The notes: generated by a model not told the origin, from the sequence alone. A stretch of 64,000 nt of DNA from Lunularia cruciata (GCA_948567375.1 OX419757.1:62062001-62126000), one strand, 5' to 3'. Positions 10,363-22,589 are shown, numbered from the stretch's first letter. Made by a program: numbers and translations.

Positions 10363-11651
10363 GCAGAATGGGTACAGTGGTTTAATGAAATGAACGTGTG
10401 GCGGAGTGGAAAATGAACTAGATGAAGATGAAGCTTGGCTGCGGAATTGGACTTAAATGTGACAACAATTTGGTCAAAATATCAAAATATTTTTGATTTC
10501 ACTTCCATGAGACGGTTGGAGAGAGAGTTAGCTCGTTGTCAGCCACAGCACATATTTGACTTTCTTATATCAATTGTCGTGTCTGACACCAATCCGCTCT
10601 CCCCTATTTGCGTTGGGTTTTAATAAGGAATGGTTACATTCTTTACACTAGGGACGAGACCACGACGGTGTTTCTGTATTGAAGCCTCTGCCTCGCGTTG
10701 GCCAGGATGTGGAAGTTCGCAGAAGCGAGCATTTGAAGCCTGAGATATTTTCACCAACTCTGCGTCGAGCTGCGCATCTACTTAGTCGCCAGGTGCGAAG
10801 TAGCGTGTGAAACGGAGGACGGCCCCTTGACAGAGTCCAGGTAATCACAATTTGACGCGATTGAACAAGTGATTGATTAGACTAGCGCATGCTTCTGAGT
10901 TTGTCACCGGCAACTCTTTACTTTCAACACTCGGTTTGAATTTCAACAGGTTTGGGTTTCACCTACATGCCAAACCACTATGAGAAAAGATTACTGTTTA
11001 CCCGTGCGGGTCACAGCACATCGTGTGTCAGATGTTGCATTGGGAGTTAGCAGTTGTCTTATTTCATCTGTTTGCGGTACTCTTGCCAATTTCCCTGGTT
11101 ACGGTTTCATGACAATCGTCTTCATTCCATTGCTTTTTCGGGAATTAAAGGACCACTTGAGAATCTCTTTGCTTATACACTAAACAGCTCATCGGCAGGA
11201 ATTTATGCAACCAATTTTTCATGGTACTACATTATAATTCGCTCCCGTTATCAGGCTTGTCACATATTCGACGTAAACACCCCATAGGAAAGTAGAAAAT
11301 ATTCAAGAGGTTACACAAGGATTCGCAGAACATTCTCACTGGCTACTATCTAGAATGGTAACTGAAATTCCGTCCGAGGGTAAGGTTCTTGCGAGGACAT
11401 TCTGGGCTACTCTTTCTCTTTACGTCTTCTTCAGAACAATATTCTCTAAAATTTCCCTTTTCCTCACTCATCTCCAAATGGACTATGTCTGATCAGTCCA
11501 AACAAATAATTGAACTTTTGTTAATTAATATCAAACAGCATCAATCAACTGTAGAATGTAATTTATCAAATGGCATAAAATAGTAGTTCTTGAACCAATA
11601 GCTCATGCACTGGATTTCGTTCGCACTTGCAGAGACAATATCGTCACCACC

Positions 11652-12128
11652 ATGGGGGACGTGGTTGTACAATATTTCAATCTTCCTTTTCCAAATGATG
11701 ATCATGTGGAGGAACCAACTGCGTTGTGCTCTTGCCTCTGCCCGGCGCAGTCCGTCCATGGATATCATGAGATTTCGTCCCACAGACCTGGATCCAACTC
11801 TGTAGACCATATACAGATCCAATTCATCAGGAACCAAGAATCTGGATCGGCCATTCTGTATTGCAAGCTCTCAGGGCGTAATTTCCGACGGCTAACATCC
11901 AACGCGCGTACCGGAAACTTCTCCCAGCCACTTTGGGTCGAGGTCGTCAACGCGAAGCAGAAATTAGTCGGTCGTGTCTATATAACAATCCTCGTGATTC
12001 CACTTCCTGCAGCTCGTAATGGTAGATTGCTTACCCGGAAGCTGCGTGCTGGGGCTGCCCGTCTTTTGACCCTCATGGCAATTCCCTCCTTAGTAACATG
12101 TTTTGCCGGACTCCTCGAAAACTTGTGA
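11652..12128 (+). CDS. Unrecognised 158-codon open frame
   Basis: This is the longest + strand frame in the unassigned region, from an ATG at 11652 to a stop at 12126-12128. The N-terminal part has balanced composition (MGDVVVQYFNLPFPNDDHVE). I recognise no domain. The frame has no relatives elsewhere in the window, and no convincing promoter or splice context was found. It may be a chance frame. Confidence 0.2.
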   Translation: MGDVVVQYFNLPFPNDDHVEEPTALCSCLCPAQSVHGYHEISSHRPGSNSVDHIQIQFIRNQESGSAILYCKLSGRNFRRLTSNARTGNFSQPLWVEVVNAKQKLVGRVYITILVIPLPAARNGRLLTRKLRAGAARLLTLMAIPSLVTCFAGLLENL

Positions 12129-13746
12129 GGGAGTATACTGAGTAAACATAGCACTGAGAATGTATTTGTTTGACGCACTACGCTACTGGGTCAGTTTTAG
12201 TAATCTGACCGCGATTGAGGTGAAGAAGAGAGTGATGTTTTTCCCTTTAGGCAAACGGATAATAGTTTGCGCACTGGCTTTTGGGTTTGGCCATGTTTTT
12301 GTGCTTCCGAAGGCAAAGTTCGACGACGCGACCCGGGAAGAGACACCTGTCTGGAGGATAGCCAACAAAAATCATGCAAGTATAATTTCGCGGAGTCCGC
12401 CTCTCGATGGGAAAAACATGAACTATTTAAGTGGGAAGAAATCCGAGTCTTGCCTCGCCCCTGGAGAGACGAAAGGATGGACTTAGTTCATCGAGAGGCA
12501 GAGTTTCGGATCGGGAGCTGGCCTGAAGGAGAACGATGAGAAACTAACAGAGGCAGGTTTTGGAGGTGCTGCTGTCTTATGGAGCAAAGGAAAGAAGCAC
12601 GGGGCGAGGACGCTGGGCTAAAGGAAGCATGAGATTTGGCGCCCACATGGATCAATTGGCTTCCACGAGGAGACGAGGAGATTTAACGGAGCAGCGGTTC
12701 TTCGGAGGGGCACATGAAGTGGACAGCAGAATAGACGTCCGGAGCTGGCTTTTCACCCGATCGATGGGAGGGAACTAGACTACAATCAATAATGCATGAA
12801 TATTGATTTTAAACGCTAGCATGAAGAGATGTGGACGGCTGAAAAGGACAGATGTTTGAAGATGGACACCATGAAAGCAAAGAAAGAAATGGCACGGTGG
12901 CGATAAGAGTGAGCAGGAGGGCAATGGTACAATTCAGCAAGCAGAGATTCGAAGTACGAGCTGCCATGAAGATAACCAGAACAATTGAACAGAGAGCAGT
13001 TTGGAATGAGATTTGAATGTGTACAAGTGATCTCGGCGACAGAATCTGAATTGATTAATGATTCGAAATATGTGATTGTCAACAACTTCATATTGAAACA
13101 GGGACAACTCAAACTGCTGTAATCAAAACATTTTATTTTCTCAACCATCAAACAGGTGATCTTGACATTCAGTGAGAAAATAGTGCAATAAAGGAAGCAT
13201 TCTACAAAATGATCTTAATTGAAACTGCTGTCCATCTCATGGTGTCCCTCTTGTCACTCAATTAGTATTATCAATCGATAAACTTGCAACTGACAATATA
13301 TTCGTTCTTCAGAAGTCTAACTTCATTGGAAAGAGCATATTCACGATACTGTACTGGCTCGAAATAACAACTCGGCTTACCGCTGGAGTACACTCGCTCA
13401 CAGCTCCACACGGTGATGAGAGCGGACATAAGACGAATTGCTCCTGTTGTTCGGGTTATGGAGAACAACATCTGCTGCCTGAATCTAGCAAGGAAGAACG
13501 ACACGGCTGACATAACGAGTGAGAAGCACATTGAACGTATGCAACAAAAGATTTGGTTTGAACAGCGAGCGGGTAAATTGAACAGAATACAGAATCTGTA
13601 TTTGCCACATACGAGGTTGAATCAACAGACCATAGGTACTATATTTGCGTCGCAGTAAGCAAATTGAAAGCAATGACACCATACAGCGAAGATTGGGTAC
13701 GCGTACGACAAACAGGATTCCCATCGGAAATGATGAGATCGAGAAC

Positions 13747-13781
13747 AATTCACTGCCGAATCTCCCATTTGGCAGTGAATT
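13747..13781. repeat. Short perfect inverted repeat (11-bp arms, 13-bp loop)
   Basis: AATTCACTGCC at 13747-13757 is followed by its exact reverse complement at 13771-13781. The role is unknown. Confidence 0.75.
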
Positions 13782-14084
13782 TTCCTCAATAGAAACGATT
13801 TCGATGATACAGGCTAGTTTTTGTGAATAACGCGAGCATCGGTATGTCAGGAAGATCAATCGGTAATCGACCTTCAATTTTGAGCGCATGAGCTCATTTC
13901 TCTCATTTCTCTCATCCTTGTCAGCACTCGACTGGCCCTGCAAATTAATTCCTCCGAATGTTGATTCGAGCCAAGTTCTCCCAAAATGTTTCTCGATATG
14001 TCCTAAATATTTCGGAGGACGCGTCTTCAACTTCAATTAGAGATCACAAGCGTCCTCCAAGTTCAACAGGATAAGAGTTGCAAA

Positions 14085-14170
14085 ATGCTAGACTAGTCTG
14101 TGGAATTACCTCCACTAGGTTTGATGTACAATTACTGGAAAGCATGGTTGAGGACAGACTAGTCTAGCAT
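14085..14170. repeat. 86-bp unit bounded by perfect 17-bp inverted repeats
   Basis: ATGCTAGACTAGTCTGT (14085-14101) and its exact reverse complement (14154-14170) enclose 52 bp. The arms contain the self-complementary AGACTAGTCT. It could be a tiny inverted-repeat element or a hairpin; no clear TSD is seen. Confidence 0.75.
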
Positions 14171-14616
14171 TAAGGTCCCATCTTCTATCAAGCTATGTAT
14201 CGGCTTGGTACTCTATCGTGAGGAGCATCCTTTGCCTTTGAGTTCAAAAAACTTTCTTGGTGCGCTTTTTGTAATTTGTGTGACAGCACATTTTACTTCT
14301 TTTGTGTAGAATTTTTTCTTTCTCTTTGTATTTGATTGTTAAATGCTTAGAATAGAATAGAATCAGTAGTAGATAGGAGTAGGGAGTTTATTCGAGTCAC
14401 AAAGAAATATGGGATTACCCTGATACACTTGGAAGGGGACTCAGTCACAAGTACTGTCTGCCACCCACATCAACCTAGGAGTTGGTCATTCGTAATGGCA
14501 TTCACACGTGTGAGAAAGAACTGATTTGGTAACCCCTCATGGCGATTCATACATGTCTGAACAACAATGTTTTACAACTAATACCCACCAAAATTATGAA
14601 TGGAATGATTATTGGA

Positions 14617-14623
14617 TATAAAT
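14617..14623 (+). promoter_or_regulatory. TATA-like box upstream of the Z0 gene
   Basis: TATAAAT lies about 340 bp inside the unit and about 75 bp before the decayed coding region, in the same relative order as the TATAAAA boxes of family A. Confidence 0.5.
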
Positions 14624-14689
14624 GAAACACTCCAGGAACAATATTGATTTAGTCAAGAGAATTTGCCTAGACTTCAATCGGTGAGAGTA

Positions 14690-17600
14690 AAATCACGGAA
14701 GAGTGGGAAGAAGAACAAACTCATCCCGCGGCAGAGGTGGATTTGCAAAGCTAGCACAAGAGATTGTGTGAGGGGATGATTGGGCACAATTGAGTGTAGA
14801 GTGAATTGGTTAGAAAATTTTGAGTTGAGTGGTGAGTGTTGGGTAACATGATGTTACCAAAGACAAAGAAGGCAGCCCTGGAGATTTCAATGTTGTCTCT
14901 TGTAGTGGAGAAGTGGGTGCACTACTGCTATGCACAGTCTCTCCACACCAAATGAGTACAATTCCTATTGTGGATTTGAGACTTTACTTACCCCTTGATG
15001 GTGAAAAAGATTTGGGATAAGAGGAATCAAAATTTCACAAATATGCAAGGCAATGTGTTTGTCTAGACCAAGGTACATTGGGAAAAGGCTCTTGAGACTA
15101 CCATCTCAACCCTTGGAACAATGTATCTTGACTAGGAGCGGCCCCAAGCAATAGAGAAAATGACAAGGAGGTACACATCCTTGTTCAAGTATAAGAAGAC
15201 AAACAATGGTTGGAAGGTGCATGGGTATAACAAACCCATGAGGTAGACCATGGTGACATCTATAATGAAGCTATTCAAGTTGACCATGACCACCTACGTC
15301 AACAATGGTCAGGCCACCGTCTTCCAACTCTTCCACATAGGGGACTGGGCAAAGATGTTCTATCAACAAAGAGTGGACTTGACAAAACACTTGCAAACAT
15401 GCATATGTTTGCAAGTGTTTTGTCAATTCCCCTCTTTGAGACACTTTTGTTTCTCTGTTCATCTTGCACTTTTATATTGGGATGAAGTTGTTGATAAACA
15501 AAGAGAAGAAGCTATTCCCAGCATAGTACTACCTCTAGGGTATCATCCTGCACAACCCAAATACACAATCAAGATTCAAAGTACAAGGAGATCCTACTAC
15601 CATACCGCAAGATGGAGAAGTAAGTCAAGGTCTCCATGACTACGGAAGCAGGCTCTAGCAAAACAAAGTGATTGCAATGCCAATGCAAACATGCAAGAGA
15701 CATAAGCCCAATCTTCAAGTAGTGGACTCTTCCAATGATATTGAATTCCATTTTGACAAGGAATCTAGATTGAGGAGCAAAGATAGAGGGGACCAAGATT
15801 CTCAAGCTACATCCAAAATGAGGCCAACACAAGAAGAAAGGGATGATAAAAACTCCCTGGCCTCAAGAAGACCATCCCAAGCACACACAACCTTGTTTGC
15901 CAAAATTAGATTATCTTTAAACCGGGATGAACGATGATGTTGAACCAGCAGTGGAAGTGTAATCCACCCTTGTCATGAGAATGGAGACTAAGGAATGTGA
16001 TGAAAATTTCCCCAGGGAAGGGAAGTCTCCAAAGGTCAAGTAGGAGGACACCTTGATAATGCAATTGTAGAAGAATGCTCCTCCAATACCAGAACCAAAG
16101 GTGGAAGTAGTGCAAATTTTGAGGTCAAAAGGAGGGAGATCCAAAAGGAAAGCAAGACTTACTAGTACAAAGGATAAGCACCAAGTTATGCAATCCCTTT
16201 GACAATCTAGACCTATTAGCAGCAATGGAGGTTACCACCAAAGGGTGGTAGGCAAACAAGCCGACAATGAAGGAGGAGTTGCACCATGCTCCAGAGAGGT
16301 GCCATAAGTGTTGGAGGGTTGGCCCAATCCCATAGTGGAGGAGGGTATGGGACTCTACAAGAAAGAGAAAATTATGAGATAGTCCTTGGATGGCTAGCAT
16401 TTCACTTGGATTTGTGAGCTATTTCTAGGGTTGAGTATCTATAGATGATTCTCCTAAGAAATTACCCTACTCAAGGGCACACAACCACTTATATACAAGC
16501 ACTTAAATCTTAAAATAATTTTCTCTTCCCCCTAGCAACACCTATGACCACCACATCTCTTGCATGTCATCACAATAAATGCTTAACAACTCCATCCCTT
16601 AGATTCTATGCACTAAGATATACATTCCGTTGACATAGTCAAGGTGTCACCTTTAGTTCTAAATACTATTGACTCTTCATTATTATTCATACCCGTATGA
16701 TCTCATCCCATATTTAATGGTACAAATTGCCCTACAGGTCCTTTCATGCATATCTCATAGGGTATTAAGGTCTTGCAATATATATTTAGCCCGTACTTTT
16801 GCTTTTGTGCCTTTGCATAGAACACATGTCTTGTACCTATTTGGGCCCACTTGTCCTCCACTTAAGGCGTTTTCACCCTTTGATAAGAAATGGAGAGCAC
16901 CCTGGTGGTTCCCAAGGTACACCCAAGGAGGTGATAGGATGCAAACCACCTTTAGGTGGGCAAGTACCGCCCCCCGTGGCAGTCACTTTGCATTATCTAG
17001 ATGTTAGGACCTATGTTGAGTACATTGGAGGCTAGGAATCAGTCAAAGATTACACAAGACTAGTGGAGTATTTACACTTTTGCATTCAAAGTGTTGTTTG
17101 GGACAATCTAGGGGCCAAGAAAGACTTAGTTAGGCCATGATTGTATTGCAAGACTATAGGGGCAACTCCTTGAGGTTAAAAGCCAACACCATGACCAAGA
17201 CTAGCATCTGCCCTAGACTGCACATGTGGTGGACCTATAGAACAACACTAAATTGAAGGAACCACTTGCTATAGCAAAGGATAGGTGTCAAAGACAAGGA
17301 CCCATCCTAGAGGAATGTGAATGAGTAGTGGGAATGATGAGGAAAGGGGCCCCTAGTGCCACTACACTTAGAATCCACAAGTTGGAATGGAGCCTCTTGA
17401 CTAAGGAAATGGAACAAAGGAAGAAGTCAAAGAATATGTCCACCTCTTCAATAACTACAAGCAAGCATAGAAAGATACAATCATCTGCAGGGAAAAGCAC
17501 CACATAGAGCTATGAAGAGTGAATGCCAAGGTTTTGATGATGAAGCTAGCTCCCACGCAACATGAGGAAGCATTTTTGGCCTAGAATAAAGAACAAAAGA

Positions 17601-18290
17601 GCAACTGCAGGTTCAGAATATAGAGATGGCCACAATGAAGGTAGCATTAACCATGGACCATCAATGAGCCTTGCAGTTGGACAAGAACTTCCAAACTATC
17701 AAAGTAAGATCCAAGCATCGTGTTGAGGACTTGACCAAGAAAAACAATGAGCAGCTGAAGGCTCATGAAAAAGAGGTGAAAACACTAAAGCATGATTTGA
17801 AGGTTGCCCATATCCAAGGTTCTAAGGACAAGCTCATCTATAGCACTAGTCAAGAGAAGGCCATAATGCACATAGATGAATTAGCCATAATTATGAATGA
17901 CCACAAGGAGAAGGAGCTGATCCTTTGTGTGCAGGTCCAACTGGAGGTGGAGATGGAGATGCAGTCCATCTGGAATACCTTAGATGAGGAGAGGATGAGA
18001 GTCATTTATGGTAGTGGAAGATACCATGAATAGACTCAAAGGGCAAGTAGAGACATTGATCATGACTCAAGTTAACCAAAAAAAATTAAGGGAGCTAAAG
18101 TCAAAGGTGTATGTGATGGAGCCAAAAGTATACTCCAACAAGTAGTTAGCTAAGTTGGTAGACCGCTTGAGGAGACACACCAATGCCAAGTTCCAGGATG
18201 TCTTGGCCATTGTCCAAAGTGAAATTGAAGAATATAATGCATGGATCGATGAGTTGATACAGATAGGGTAAAGGCAACTCAGACCAAGCG
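14690..18290 (+). pseudogene. Z0 LTR-borne gene: N-domain plus coiled-coil protein, decayed
   Basis: A domain I call the N-domain is readable at about 15150-15640: TNNGWKVHGYNKPM, then TMTTYVNNGQATVFQLFH, homologous to family A (NGYKV...TTYV...Q-A-x-F-F). A snap-back duplication at 15379-15426 disrupts it. After a poorly conserved linker (15640-17500), a heptad-rich segment at 17671-18033 (RSKHRVEDLTKKNNEQLKAH) predicts a coiled coil. Stops occur throughout. There is no known function; Z1 and Z2 have the same order of parts. Confidence 0.65.
15379..15426. repeat. Snap-back palindrome, 22-bp perfect stem with 4-nt loop
   Basis: 15379-15400 is the exact reverse complement of 15405-15426, with GCAT between. 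Weaker pairing continues outward (CAAAGAG and CTCTTTG). It lies inside the N-domain coding region and breaks it, so it looks like an inverted duplication from template switching. Confidence 0.9.
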
Positions 18291-18675
18291 GTATTGCTTG
18301 TATAGTGTCATTATAAGTATATAAGTGTAAAATACATACCATCATGGTGCAAGACACCGTTGGGGTTAGAAGTCATCATAATGGAAGCACATCCATACTC
18401 AAGCATTTGTACACACCATGAGTATGGTAGTATATTTGTTCAATAGGATATTTTTATAAGTGCCATGTTATTGGGACCAGTTCCAAATGCCTACCTAGAG
18501 TTCATTCACTAGTAGAGTGTATAGTAAAGTGCATATTAAAGGCCATTATGTCACAACATTTAATTGGAAAGATAAGACAATTACATTTGGGTTAATATTG
18601 ATAGGATTAGAGTTAATTAGGGGATTGTGGCATTGCATGGCTGTTGGATGCATCCAATCATTTTGTAGTGGAAGG

Positions 18676-18684
18676 TATAAGGGG
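18676..18684 (+). promoter_or_regulatory. Second TATA-like box of Z0 (putative LTR promoter)
   Basis: TATAAGGGG lies about 760 bp from the right end, after the gene. Family A has TATTTAAAG-type boxes at the matching place. In an LTR this would mark the U3/R transition. Confidence 0.5.
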
Positions 18685-19442
18685 ACCATTCTCTAAGTAA
18701 TACATGTTCAATCTAGTGCAAAATTTCAACAATTCAATTTGTCATCCAATTTTTGTATGCTCAATCTGCCTATCTTTGTGTGCATGAATTGGGTTTTGTT
18801 ATTAAGTTAGATACAATCAAGACCTCCATGCTCCTTAGAGTGTCAATGTCAATGTTGTGTATTTTTTGTGATGGCTTGATCAAGTAGTGGTGAGGAACTC
18901 ATGGTAGTAATGCAAGTGTTGGAGTATGGGAAAGTGCTAAGACTTGATTGGGATTTTGGATCCTTGGGGTAATGCATTGAATGGTCACTAGGACTGTGAT
19001 TATTGTAAAGTATCATGTATATAAAAAAGCCCAATGCACCACAAACCTACAATACTATCAAGGTTAATGCCTTTTGGGAAGGGTGGAACATTTTCACCAA
19101 CATTGTGGTATGCATAACATAGGTAACTACTAGGGAAAGACCTTTGGTGCCATTGACCAACAACTTAGACTAAACTACCACCTTCAAGACCGCCACTTGG
19201 GATAGATCTTATGTGAAATTGAATTTATTTTCTCTTTTCTTTAGTGCACTATAGTGGGTGACAGTGGGTGACACAACCTTCTTCTAGGAGTGGTTCTTGC
19301 ACAAGAAGTTAAAGATGCAAAAATAAATGAATTTTAACACTTTTTCTTCAATTCTAGCCAATTTCAAATTGTTTCCTTATGGGAACAACCTGTTCTCACA
19401 GATTATACTATTAGTATGTTGACATTGGGTTATCACAATCTG

Positions 19443-21583
19443 CAAATTTCACAATAGATAGGAATTATGAACCTTGTTGAACTACCTATATGTGTGTCCT
19501 TTGAGTCAGAGAGTAAGCTACTCCATCTGCTCTTCCTCTTAAGTCTTCCCCTTCAATTTTTGTACTTGCAGCTTGAGTTCATGGATCTTTGTCTTCATTG
19601 CCCTACCTTTGGCTTCTTCTTGGAGTAGCTTCACAAACTATTCCTAACACTTCTTCCACTTCTTGGGCACCATCCTTCTTCATCTCTTCTAGGCTTAGGC
19701 ACTTTGCTTGAAATTCTTCTTGAAATGTCTTGTGCATTTTCTCTCTCTCCTTTCCCTTTTCCTTAGCTAAAGTCAGCTCTTTTGCTTGAGCTTCCAATTG
19801 CAAGACCACCTCCTTGCTATACTCAATCATTTGGATATTAAGGTGGCCAGCCAAATCTTGGTATTGATCATTCATGTTGAAAGCTCTCCACCTCTTCATC
19901 CTTGGCTTGCAATTGGTCCTCATAATTTAGCTGCATCTCCCTCTTCTCCATCCACAGCTTCTCCAACTCAAGCTGCACTTGTGCCACTTCCTTCTCTTGA
20001 TCCTATTGTGAAAAAACAAGGGAGGCATTTTCTCTTGTTAGCTTAAACAACTCTTGTATGACAGAATTCACCTTCTTGGCCTCATCCTTGAATTAGTCTT
20101 GGGCCCTATTAACTTCCTTTTGGAGCTTTTCCTCCCTTGCTTTCTTGGTGTATACCTCCTTGTGCACACTTTTCACTAATGTGGTATAATTCATGATCCC
20201 TGGGCACTCCTTTTGGTATTGAGGAAGCAAGAGTTCCATCAATTGCAAAGCTTCTCCCACCAAATGTATCTTAAAGTGAGCCCCCTTTGAGATTCAGCTA
20301 GTGGTGGTTTGGCCTACTTTGTCTTCTTCTCCCTTTTCTTCTATAGTAGGAACTTTTGCTTCTTCTTCTACAAGCACAAATTTGCATGTTTTGGTGAATT
20401 CTTCATTTGCTTCACAATACTTCTTGATCATCAACTTCCTTGTAGGTTGGAGAGCAAAGTATCATGCTAGAGGGTAGTGACTAGGGAGTTGGGTTGCCTT
20501 TGCTCATTCTCATTCAATAAAACCCATGTGGAAATGGATCACAAAAAAGGGTAGATATATGGCTTCACCTTCTTCTAAGAAGTCTTGGTGAAGGACTTAG
20601 GCATGTAGATAGAACATGTGAGCACAATTTACTAATTCCTCCTCTTACATGAAAACATTGCCTGACTATATGTTACGTAAGTCATCCATTTGTGATGGAA
20701 CAACTTCATAATGGCTTCTATGTCCGGATCTTTATAATTGAGAACCCACCAACCATTGTTTTGGTTGCATAGTTCTCTAAAAGTGGCTTTGATCTTGTCT
20801 ATCAATTCACTATTTGAGAACTTGGAATTGATTGTCATTGCCCTAGATGTGCTTGCATCTAGACTAAATATGTTATCTTTGGTCTAAGCATAGGGATCTC
20901 CTCTCAAATCACCACTATTCTTCTCCTTCTTGACTATCATCTCATGGACAATCTCAAAGTCTATTATATCTCAATTTCAAAGCAAGAAACCCAAATGCTT
21001 GCTTTGGATTACTTCTCTCCTACAATATACCATCCATTGATTTACTATTGGACTTTTAAGGATGGTTTTGGAGGACTTCTTCATTAGCTTCTAGACAAGT
21101 ACCATCTTCTCTAAGTGCTAAGGGAATGAAGATAAATGTGGATCAGCTAAAAATGATGAAATTGTAAGTGCTAAGACTTATGTAGGAAATCTTCTTGCAA
21201 TCAAAGACTAAAGACCAACACCTGTGTTGTGAAATGTGGAATTTTCCATTCACCACTTTGATTTACATGTAAATGTCTTGGTCATTCTTCAGCTAGGAAG
21301 TAGTTGGGTGATCCTTTGTCCTTGCTTTCAATGGTCTTATTTATTGATGTGAGTAATTAACTAAATGCCAATGGTCTTCCTTTGAATGAAAATCACCATT
21401 CTTGAGATGAAATTGTTGTCCTTAAATCACATGGTGATGAATTCAAATTGGTGTGTAATCCTTGATATTTTTTGGATCTGAGAGACAAAGTGTGACTAGG
21501 GCAAACTCATTTGGATAAGTTTTAGTCTTGAACAAAGTGCTTTCAAGTCAAAGGTTCTTGTATATGGACATCTTTGGACCAAA
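19443..21583 (-). mobile_element. Z1: family-Z LTR unit in the 3' LTR position of Gypsy-Z, truncated at left
   Basis: On the - strand this runs from just after the Gypsy-Z integrase and a purine tract into a family-Z coding region: N-domain at 20838-20632 (QNNGWWVLNYKDP, then WMTYVTYSQAMF) and a Lys/Glu-rich coiled coil at 20300-19600 (KEREKMHKTFQEEFQAKCLS). The U3 start is degraded; I place it near 21583. The U5 end is not found before Z0's flank, so the left end is truncated. Order and strand match a 3' LTR. Confidence 0.65.
19600..20850 (-). pseudogene. Z1 LTR-borne gene, N-domain and coiled coil
   Basis: Frames give the N-domain with the conserved N-G-(W/Y)-x-V-x-x-Y and T-Y-V-x-x-x-Q-A-x-F spacing, then an acidic linker (LVEEEAKVPTIEEKGEED), then about 230 codons of coiled coil with heptads. 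Several stops are present. Homologous to Z0, Z2 and family-A genes; function unknown. Confidence 0.7.
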
Positions 21584-22198
21584 GTTCTCTCCACCAAAGT
21601 CATTTTCCTTTGAGCATTCTTTGGCCTGTTGTATGATGGCCATAAGGGTTGTATTGTTATATGGATGGGACCATACTAAATATACAGAGCTCTTTGTATT
21701 TAGTATGGTCCCATCCATCTAAGTTGTAGTTTCCTAAGGAAATGCTTGTGCTAACTATCATATAGCAACACCATCTCCCCTTTGGCTTCTTGCATGGGCT
21801 TTATTTTTCTATTTTGATGTTCCTTTTGTCATAGTTGAGAAACCTTGGTGCATTTGTTGGATTCATTATGCTTCTCTTCTAGAAACATCAATTGTTGCAA
21901 CCAAATGTCTTGGCTCTCTTCTTCTACCACTTGCTCATATGATCCAATAGGTTGGTACTTCAAATTCCATTGGAAGTATTGGATGCAAACCAAAGGTCAA
22001 AAATTATTGTACTTGTTTTGTAGTGATCTTTCCAAGGTATAGTAAGCCAATAAGGTCATTGGCAATTTTGTGTCCCAATTGTAAGCATAAGTTACTATCA
22101 CTTTTTTGTGCAAAAAATTCCGTTTGCTTTCTTGGTCAAGCCATTCAGTTGTAAGGGATGGTCTTCCAATGCTTGATTGAAAATATTTTGTGAGGGAT
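21584..22198 (-). pseudogene. Gypsy-Z integrase, C-terminal half
   Basis: Read leftward from the A1 insertion, the frame shows KVIVTYAYNWDTKLPMTLLAY (end of core), YEQVVEEESQDIWLQQL, KPMQEAKGEMVLLYDS and RWMGPY (GPY/F module, about 21700). It then meets a snap-back palindrome and, near 21595-21584, a purine tract (minus strand GGTGGAGAGAAC) that could be the polypurine tract before the Z1 LTR. The other half lies at 24636-25320. Confidence 0.8.
21661..21718. repeat. 58-bp near-perfect palindrome in Gypsy-Z integrase
   Basis: 21661-21682 is the exact reverse complement of 21697-21718. The 14-nt centre contains the symmetric GAGCTC, so only two positions per arm fail to pair. The arms carry the codons for the integrase RWMGPY motif, so the motif has been copied back in inverse orientation. 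Confidence 0.9.
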
Positions 22199-22582
22199 TC
22201 TGGTGCTCACTTTTTCATTTTTTTTGGTTTTGAGGAGTTTTGGACAAAGAAAGGTATAGTTGAACAAGGAACTGAATCCATTTTGGGAACAGAAGAGGAA
22301 GAAATCAAGTTTCTAGGAAAGCCAAAGAAAGGTTACTTTGGGTCAAAAACTGTCCAAAATCCAGATACAAAGGGTCTGGTCCGAAGCCAAAGTAAAGAAG
22401 ACTTTGCCATGGGGTGCTCAACCCAATGCAAAGAAAGCATAACAGATTTTCTTTGGTCCGCAAATCAAGAACCCATTATGAAACTGCAAGGCTAGTGCGT
22501 CCTGATAGTGACAGAAGGAACTCATGCAAAAAGTGTGATTTGTCAGTCAAAGTACTGTACAAACGATGGAGGATTGCATCAC

Positions 22583-22589
22583 TATAAAA
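22583..22589 (+). promoter_or_regulatory. TATA box of the A1 internal gene
   Basis: TATAAAA is positioned like those at 28608, 36347 and 39728 in the other long copies, about 200 bp before the gene start. Confidence 0.6.

Larger units (their letters stand above)
10380..14278. other. Unassigned region between LINE and solo LTR Z0
   Basis: No RT, integrase, gag or LTR signature is visible on either strand, and the region does not resemble the other repeats in the window. Base composition is more even than in neighbours. Short frames exist (for example 10435-10623, 10980-11183, 12160-12486 and 12267-12539 on +; 12816-13151 and 13485-14036 on -) but none is recognisable. A stretch at 10640-10860 followed by CCAGGTAATC could be an exon end, but I cannot support a gene model. 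It may be low-copy host DNA or an old, unrecognised element. Confidence 0.4.
14279..19437 (+). mobile_element. Z0: solo giant LTR of family Z (5.16 kb) with internal gene
   Basis: The unit starts TGTGACAGCACATTTTAC and ends GGGTTATCACA, flanked by ATTTG (14274-14278) and ATCTG (19438-19442), a 5 bp TSD with one difference. The right terminus matches, in reverse, the family-Z end at 58641 that joins a primer-binding site and gag, so this is read as a solo LTR. Contents in order: TATA-like TATAAAT (14617), a decayed coding region (about 14.69-18.3 kb), TATA-like TATAAGGGG (18676), and about 750 bp to the end. No internal retrotransposon sequence is present. Confidence 0.8.

Noticed and set aside
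13485-14036. 183-codon minus-strand frame
   Set aside because: No recognisable motif and no relatives in the window; overlaps another frame on the + strand. Left as unassigned.
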